Of a stretch of 64,000 bases of DNA, positions 59,968-64,000 are shown one piece after another. A model generated the notes under the pieces. The model ran no database searches, was not told the DNA's origin, and saw only the letters and a list, made by a program, of their open reading frames with translations. The position numbers and the translations under genes were made by a program. Where the stretch lies: contig DATKQT010000026.1 in the NCBI GenBank assembly GCA_035532535.1, forward strand, positions 1 through 64,000, given 5' to 3'. Positions within the stretch are counted from its first letter, which is position 1; each line of letters begins with the position of its first letter. This stretch comes from Palsa-739 sp035532535 (lineage in GTDB: Bacteria > Actinomycetota > Thermoleophilia > Gaiellales > Gaiellaceae).

Positions 59968-61145
59968 TCGTCCCGCGGTACGAACAGCGCGCGCGTCTCG
60001 GGGATCCGCGACCAGGGCGCCACCTCCACGACGGTGCAGACGGAGCCGGAGCCGGTGCTCGCCCGAACCTGGCGGAGCCCGTCGCTCAGGCGGCGACGAT
60101 CCTCGGCGCCGGCAGCGAGCAGCTCCAGTTGGAGACCGGCGGGCTCGGTGAGCTCGACGAGCTCGAGCCGCAGCTCGACCACCGGCCCGGGCAGCTCGGC
60201 GAGCTTCGACGCGAGGGCGATGCGGATGCGGCCGCCGTCCGCGCTCGGCTCGCGTAGCGTCAGCGTCCGCCGCCAGGATCCGCCTCCGACGATGACAGCG
60301 GTGAGCGCGGCCTTGCGGACGAAGCGGTCGCGCCGCTCCGGCCGTGCCAACGTCGTCTCGACGAGCGCGCCGAGCGCGCGGCGCAGCGTCAGCTCGTTGC
60401 CGACCGCTTCCGGGAACGCAAGCGTCTCGGCGAGCTCGGCCGGCGGACGGCGGCCGCGCACGCGCGCGGCCGCCCCGCCTCTCGCCAGGCCCCAGGCGCG
60501 CCGGCCGTCCGGCCCCAGACGTTCGGCGACGGCGCCACCCGGGAGCCCGGCAAGCTGTCCAAGCCTGCGAACTCCGAGTGATTCGAGCTCTTCGTAGCGC
60601 TGCCGGTCGAGCGGCAGCAGTGTCAGCGGCAGAGGCGCGAGGAAGCGTCCCACGTCTTCGTCGCGGACGACGAGCACCTGCCCGGGCCGTGCGACCGATG
60701 CGGCGGCGAGCGCGGTGAAGCGTCGCGTGGCCGCGCCGATGCGCGCGTCCCATGCGGGCCCGACTGCGGCGAGCGCGCGCCGGAGCGCCGGCTCGAGGCC
60801 GCCGTACAGCCGCTCGACCCCACGCGTCTCGAAGTAGGCGACGCCGGGCGCGGCCGGTTCGACGGCGAAGCCCGTGTCCTCGAGCGAGCAGACGATCTCC
60901 TCCCATGCCTGCTCGGCGGCAGCCGGGTCGGGATCGACGAGCACGAGCCGCGGGGCCGTTGCGAGCGCCTCGCCCAGGCGCATCCGCGGCCGGACGCCCG
61001 CCGCCTCGGCTGCCGCCGTCACCGGCCCCAGCAGGGGCTCCCCGCCCGCCTCCGGCGCGAGCGCCGCCGGACACAGCGCAAGGGAGGGTGACTTGCGCAG
61101 CGCGGCCTTGAGCTCGAATCCGGGGATGGTCAGGCAGGCGATCAT
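59964..61145 (-). CDS. imuB: ImuB-like Y-family polymerase homologue
   Basis: 393 aa. N-terminus CLTIPGFELKAALR replaces the D-x-D-x-F catalytic start of Y-family polymerases, so it is inactive as a polymerase. RPRMRLGEALA, PGVAYFETRGVERLYGG, GAATRRFTALAAA and LGQLAGLPGGAVAERLG are kept. In mycobacteria ImuB bridges the sliding clamp and DnaE2. imuA' is not in the window. Two SOS boxes directly upstream of ATG 61145. Confidence 0.88.
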   Translation of the reverse strand: MIACLTIPGFELKAALRKSPSLALCPAALAPEAGGEPLLGPVTAAAEAAGVRPRMRLGEALATAPRLVLVDPDPAAAEQAWEEIVCSLEDTGFAVEPAAPGVAYFETRGVERLYGGLEPALRRALAAVGPAWDARIGAATRRFTALAAASVARPGQVLVVRDEDVGRFLAPLPLTLLPLDRQRYEELESLGVRRLGQLAGLPGGAVAERLGPDGRRAWGLARGGAAARVRGRRPPAELAETLAFPEAVGNELTLRRALGALVETTLARPERRDRFVRKAALTAVIVGGGSWRRTLTLREPSADGGRIRIALASKLAELPGPVVELRLELVELTEPAGLQLELLAAGAEDRRRLSDGLRQVRASTGSGSVCTVVEVAPWSRIPETRALFVPRDD

Positions 61146-61147
61146 GG

Positions 61148-61176
61148 GAACGTATGTTCTATACGAACGTATGTTC
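61148..61176. promoter_or_regulatory. Tandem SOS/LexA boxes of imuB
   Basis: Two copies of GAACGTATGTTC, at 61148-61159 and 61165-61176, 17 bp centre to centre. Both lie immediately upstream of the imuB ATG, so LexA would cover the start region itself. Confidence 0.83.
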
Positions 61177-61240
61177 CCTGTCAAGCTGACGCCGACTTCA
61201 TGGAGAAGCTCTCAGTACGAACATCTACTCTAGAAATGCC

Positions 61241-61459
61241 ATGAACGCGCAGACCCTCCGCCCGCTGATCCTTGTCGTTCCGCTCTGTATCGTCGTCGTC
61301 GCAGTGGCGGCGTTCCTCCATGGCACATGGGCGTATGTCGTCGGTAGCGCTGTCATAGGAGCCTTCGTCCTGCTGACGCTTCCGGCACTCCTGTCGAAGC
61401 CGCGCTGGCGTCCGCGCGAAGCCGACGATCCGAGCGGCCTCGTCGTCGCACGCTTCTAG
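61241..61459 (+). CDS. Small two-helix membrane protein
   Basis: 72 aa. Two hydrophobic helices (about residues 9-27 and 30-52) and a basic/acidic tail RPREADDPSG. No family recognised. Overlaps the comB stop by 4 nt (convergent). TACTCT lies nine bases before ATG. Confidence 0.65.
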   Translation: MNAQTLRPLILVVPLCIVVVAVAAFLHGTWAYVVGSAVIGAFVLLTLPALLSKPRWRPREADDPSGLVVARF

Positions 61460-62157
61460 GGCTCCAGCGTCACTTCCGCCGCCGGCCCGACCGTCCGCAC
61501 GAAGCGGGGCACGACGTCGAGCGCGTTCTCTCGCGCGCACCACTCGATGTCGTCGTCGAGGCCGTGTTTCCGGAGGTTGCGCGCGCTCTGACTCGCCCCC
61601 AGCCCGGCGACCGAGTTCGGGAAGCTCGCCGCCAGCCGCGCCGCCGCCGCGGCCGAATCCGCGTGCTCGCCGCCGAGCGCGGTCACGATCCGGCCGGCGC
61701 AGTACGCATCGTCGAGCGCGAGCTCGCCGAGCACGCCCGCGCACAGCACCGCGACGTCCTCCCCGGTCTCGCGCGCCGCAAAGGCGACCGCGGCGAGGTT
61801 CAGCAGCGAGCCGACGAAGACCTGTTCGAAGCGAGCCGCCGCGGCGACGAGGAGCCGCGTGCCGTTCGTCGTCGAGAGGACGAGCGTCTCCGCCGCAGGC
61901 TCGCCCGCGAGCTCGCGCGGCGAGTTCCCGAAGTCGAACCCGTCGATGTGCTCCAGCCGTCGCTCACCGGCGAGCTTCGCCGGGCCTTCGCTCTCGGCGA
62001 GCGCTCGTGCGTCCTCGATCTCCGCGCAGCAGAGCACGCGGCGATACCCGGCGGCGAGCGCCTGCGTCATCGTCGAGGTCGCGCGCAGCACGTCGACGAC
62101 GATCCCGATTGGCGCAGGCGTCTGCTCGCCCGGAGTGAACGCGACATGAACCCGCAC
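61456..62157 (-). CDS. comB: 2-phosphosulfolactate phosphatase, ComB family
   Basis: 233 aa. VDVLRATSTMTQAL, GFDFGNSPREL, LVLSTTNGTR, LCAGVLGELALDDAYCAG. The family enzyme removes phosphate from 2-phosphosulfolactate in coenzyme M synthesis; in bacteria without CoM its substrate is unclear. GTG 62157 six bases after TAGGGT. Confidence 0.88.
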   Translation of the reverse strand: MRVHVAFTPGEQTPAPIGIVVDVLRATSTMTQALAAGYRRVLCCAEIEDARALAESEGPAKLAGERRLEHIDGFDFGNSPRELAGEPAAETLVLSTTNGTRLLVAAAARFEQVFVGSLLNLAAVAFAARETGEDVAVLCAGVLGELALDDAYCAGRIVTALGGEHADSAAAAARLAASFPNSVAGLGASQSARNLRKHGLDDDIEWCARENALDVVPRFVRTVGPAAEVTLEP

Positions 62158-62162
62158 GCGAC

Positions 62163-62169
62163 TACCCTA
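62163..62169. promoter_or_regulatory. Bidirectional TANNNTA element between comB and rhomboid genes
   Basis: TACCCTA. TAGGGT (minus) lies 6 nt from GTG 62157, TACCCT (plus) 8 nt from ATG 62177. No Shine-Dalgarno on either side. Confidence 0.5.
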
Positions 62170-62176
62170 ATCCGGC

Positions 62177-63022
62177 ATGCCGACGTGCTATCGCCATCCG
62201 GATCGCGAAACGGGCCTGTCGTGCTCGGAGTGCGGCCGCCCGATCTGCACCGAGTGCATGACGATGGCGCCGGTCGGCATCCGCTGTCCCGATCACGCCG
62301 GGAACGCGGGTCGCCGCCGGCTGCGCGGGCCTGCTCCGGTCGTTCGCGCGCAACGGCAGCTCGGGGGGACGTTCGCCCCGGTCACGAAAGCGCTGATCGT
62401 GATCAACGTCGCGATCTATCTCGTCGGCGCAGTCCAGGGAGCGGGGCTCAACAGCCCGGGCGGTTCCCTCTACGAGAAGTTCTGGCTCGACGCATATGAC
62501 GTGCACAACGGCGGCTGGTGGAGGCTCATCACCGCCGCGTTCCTGCACGCGAACATCATCCACATCGGCTTCAACATGTTCGCGCTCTGGGTGATCGGCG
62601 GTCCCGTCGAGCAGTATCTCGGCCGCGTGCGCTTCCTCAGTCTCTATCTCGTCGCAGGGCTGGCCGGCTCCGCCGGCGCGCTCCTCCAGACTCCCTTCAT
62701 CACCGTCGGCGCGTCCGGCGCGATCTTCGGGATCCTCGGCGCGATGCTCATCCTCGAATGGCAGGCGACCGGCAAGCTCGGCGGGCAGGCGATGACCCTG
62801 ATCGTGATCAACCTGGCCTTCAGCTTCACCTTCTCCGGCATTTCCTGGGGCGGCCATGTCGGCGGACTCATCGGCGGCATCCTCGCGACGCTCGCCTTCG
62901 CCCGCTGGAGCCGAGGCCACGCCGCGTACGGGCGGATCGGATTAGGCGGAGCGCTCGGTCTCGTCCTGATCGCGGTTGGAAGCGTCGCCATCGCGATCTG
63001 GCACGTGCACGGCCTCGCTTAG
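62177..63022 (+). CDS. Rhomboid-family intramembrane protease with N-terminal zinc finger
   Basis: 281 aa. B-box-like zinc finger at residues 4-40 (Cys4, His7, Cys16, Cys19, Cys24, Cys27, Cys37, His40). Then six transmembrane helices with GGWWRLITAAFLH, HIGFNMFALW, catalytic Ser in GASGAIFG and His in SWGGHVGG. Active rhomboid; substrates unknown. Stop codons of this gene and ppdK overlap by 4 nt (convergent). Confidence 0.93.
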   Translation: MPTCYRHPDRETGLSCSECGRPICTECMTMAPVGIRCPDHAGNAGRRRLRGPAPVVRAQRQLGGTFAPVTKALIVINVAIYLVGAVQGAGLNSPGGSLYEKFWLDAYDVHNGGWWRLITAAFLHANIIHIGFNMFALWVIGGPVEQYLGRVRFLSLYLVAGLAGSAGALLQTPFITVGASGAIFGILGAMLILEWQATGKLGGQAMTLIVINLAFSFTFSGISWGGHVGGLIGGILATLAFARWSRGHAAYGRIGLGGALGLVLIAVGSVAIAIWHVHGLA

Positions 63023-64000
63023 CCTCCCGCAGCGACGTACTGGGCCCGGTGCGCTTCCTTCAGCACCGCCTGCGCGGCGGCGAGCCGTGCAACGGGTACC
63101 CGGTACGGCGAGCAGCTGACGTAGTCGAGCCCGAGCCCGTGGCAGAACTCGACCGACTTCGGGTCGCCGCCGTGCTCGCCGCAGATGCCGAGCTTGATCG
63201 TCTCCTTTGCAGCGCGCCCCCGTTCGACGGCGATGCGCATGAGCTCGCCGACACCGTCCTGGTCGAGCGTCTCGAACGGGTTCTGCTCGATGACGCCGTC
63301 CTCGAGATAGAAGGTGAGGAACTTCCCTTCGGCGTCGTCGCGCGACATCCCGAGCGCCGTCTGCGTCAGGTCGTTCGTCCCGAAGGAGAAGAAGTCCGCG
63401 TACTCAGCGATCTCCCCGGCGCGCAGCGCCGCCCGTGGGAGCTCGATCATCGTGCCGCACGTGTACTCGATCTCGGGCGCCTCCTCCGCCATCACCTGCT
63501 CGGTCAGTTCGCGTAGCCGGTGCAGCTCCTCTGCGAAGCCGACGAGCGGGTGCATGATCTCGACGAGCGGCTCGGTGCCGGTGCGCGTCTGCACCGCCTT
63601 CGCGGCGCGTGCGATCGCCCGCACCTGCATCTCGTAGATCTCCGGCCACTGGATGCCGAGCCGGCAGCCGCGTGTGCCGAGCATCGGGTTCGACTCGGTG
63701 AGCGCCTTGATGCGGTTGCGCATGCGCTCGTCGGTCGCCTCCTCCAGCGGTGGCAGGAACTCGTGCAGAGGCGGGTCGAGCAGCCGGATGGTGACCGGGA
63801 GGCCGGCCATCGCCTCGAAGATCTCCTCGAAGTCGGACTGCTGGAACGGGAGCAGCCGCTCGAGCGCCTCGCGGCGGCCGGGCTCGTCGGAGGCGAGGAT
63901 CATCTCCTGCACCACCGGCAGCCGGTCGCCGAAGAACATGTGCTCGGTGCGGCAGAGGCCAATGCCCTGCGCACCGAACTCGCGCGCCTTCGCGGAGTCG
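63019..64000 (-). CDS. ppdK: Pyruvate, phosphate dikinase (C-terminal 327 residues; 5' end outside window)
   Basis: PEP-binding TIM-barrel domain of PPDK. Seen: GIGLCRTEHMFF at the window edge, NPMLGTRGCRLGIQWPEIYEMQ, SFGTNDLTQTALG, and GICGEHGGDP with the catalytic Cys. Interconverts pyruvate and PEP. The frame is open to base 64000, so the gene continues beyond the window. Confidence 0.95.
   Translation of the reverse strand, partial: DSAKAREFGAQGIGLCRTEHMFFGDRLPVVQEMILASDEPGRREALERLLPFQQSDFEEIFEAMAGLPVTIRLLDPPLHEFLPPLEEATDERMRNRIKALTESNPMLGTRGCRLGIQWPEIYEMQVRAIARAAKAVQTRTGTEPLVEIMHPLVGFAEELHRLRELTEQVMAEEAPEIEYTCGTMIELPRAALRAGEIAEYADFFSFGTNDLTQTALGMSRDDAEGKFLTFYLEDGVIEQNPFETLDQDGVGELMRIAVERGRAAKETIKLGICGEHGGDPKSVEFCHGLGLDYVSCSPYRVPVARLAAAQAVLKEAHRAQYVAAGG

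Noticed and set aside
61213..61226. A third possible SOS half-site (CGAACATCTACTC) upstream of the small membrane protein
   Set aside because: Only one arm matches; the other lacks GTTC, so it is not counted as a LexA box.

Overview
This is a 64-kb, very GC-rich, gene-dense chromosomal segment that looks like a deep-branching actinobacterium, most plausibly of the Thermoleophilia/Gaiellales type. The taxonomic guess is an inference from gene content, not from a marker phylogeny. It rests on a GarA-like FHA protein followed by an FtsR-like MerR regulator, an RsiG-like c-di-GMP-type anti-sigma domain, a SepF-YggT-DivIVA cell-division group, an ImuB/DUF6504/DnaE2 mutasome with GAAC-N4-GTTC LexA boxes, a MurA with Asp in place of the catalytic Cys, and a tRNA gene without encoded CCA. 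There are no rRNA genes, CRISPR arrays or prophage. One insertion sequence fragment (IS982 type) lies at the left edge. No stretch longer than 300 bases lacks a gene.

Layout. 1-9.4 kb: IS982 transposase end, apt, MerR, FHA, RsiG-like, GDP-mannose pyrophosphorylase/phosphomannomutase-like fusion, CDP-alcohol phosphatidyltransferase, GH99-like secreted enzyme, a short HutF-like deiminase, and an ECF sigma factor fused to a membrane segment and a Thr-rich tail. 9.5-19 kb: a Tad/Flp pilus operon on the minus strand (two Flp pilins, TadE, TadG, CpaB, TadZ, TadA, a VWA-TadB fusion, TadC, a coiled-coil protein), then DUF192. 19.2-22.6 kb: tRNA-Pro(GGG), two polytopic membrane proteins and proline dehydrogenase. 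22.6-29.7 kb: a polyamine uptake and catabolism island (aminotransferase, PotA-D-B-C-like transporter, aldehyde dehydrogenase) and a small XRE regulator.

29.7-41.8 kb: the housekeeping cluster rpsB-tsf-pyrH-frr-uppS-cdsA-dxr-rseP and ispG-proS. It is interrupted between rseP and ispG by a collagen-like gene flanked by a relic copy of the rseP 3' end. rluD-lspA follows. 41.8-49.5 kb: YggU, DivIVA-like, YggT, SepF, YggS, PgeF, CCA-adding enzyme, RidA, a HisB-fold protein lacking most metal ligands, a small subtilase and murA. 49.5-54.9 kb: HD protein, class V aminotransferase, EEP-family protein, GT4, a 98-aa unknown and a GH15 enzyme. 54.9-64 kb: dnaE2, a secreted beta-propeller, thiE, DUF6504, imuB, a small membrane protein, comB, rhomboid protease and the C-terminal part of pyruvate phosphate dikinase.

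Two expression signatures recur. First, many solitary or divergent genes have TANNNT placed 6-8 nt before a GTG/ATG start with no Shine-Dalgarno, which suggests leaderless mRNAs. At three divergent pairs a single symmetric TANNNTA heptamer could serve both directions. Second, three downstream genes (potB-like, uppS, DUF6504) have no good in-frame canonical start but carry CTG in a CTGA overlap with the upstream stop codon, which suggests CTG starts used by translational coupling.
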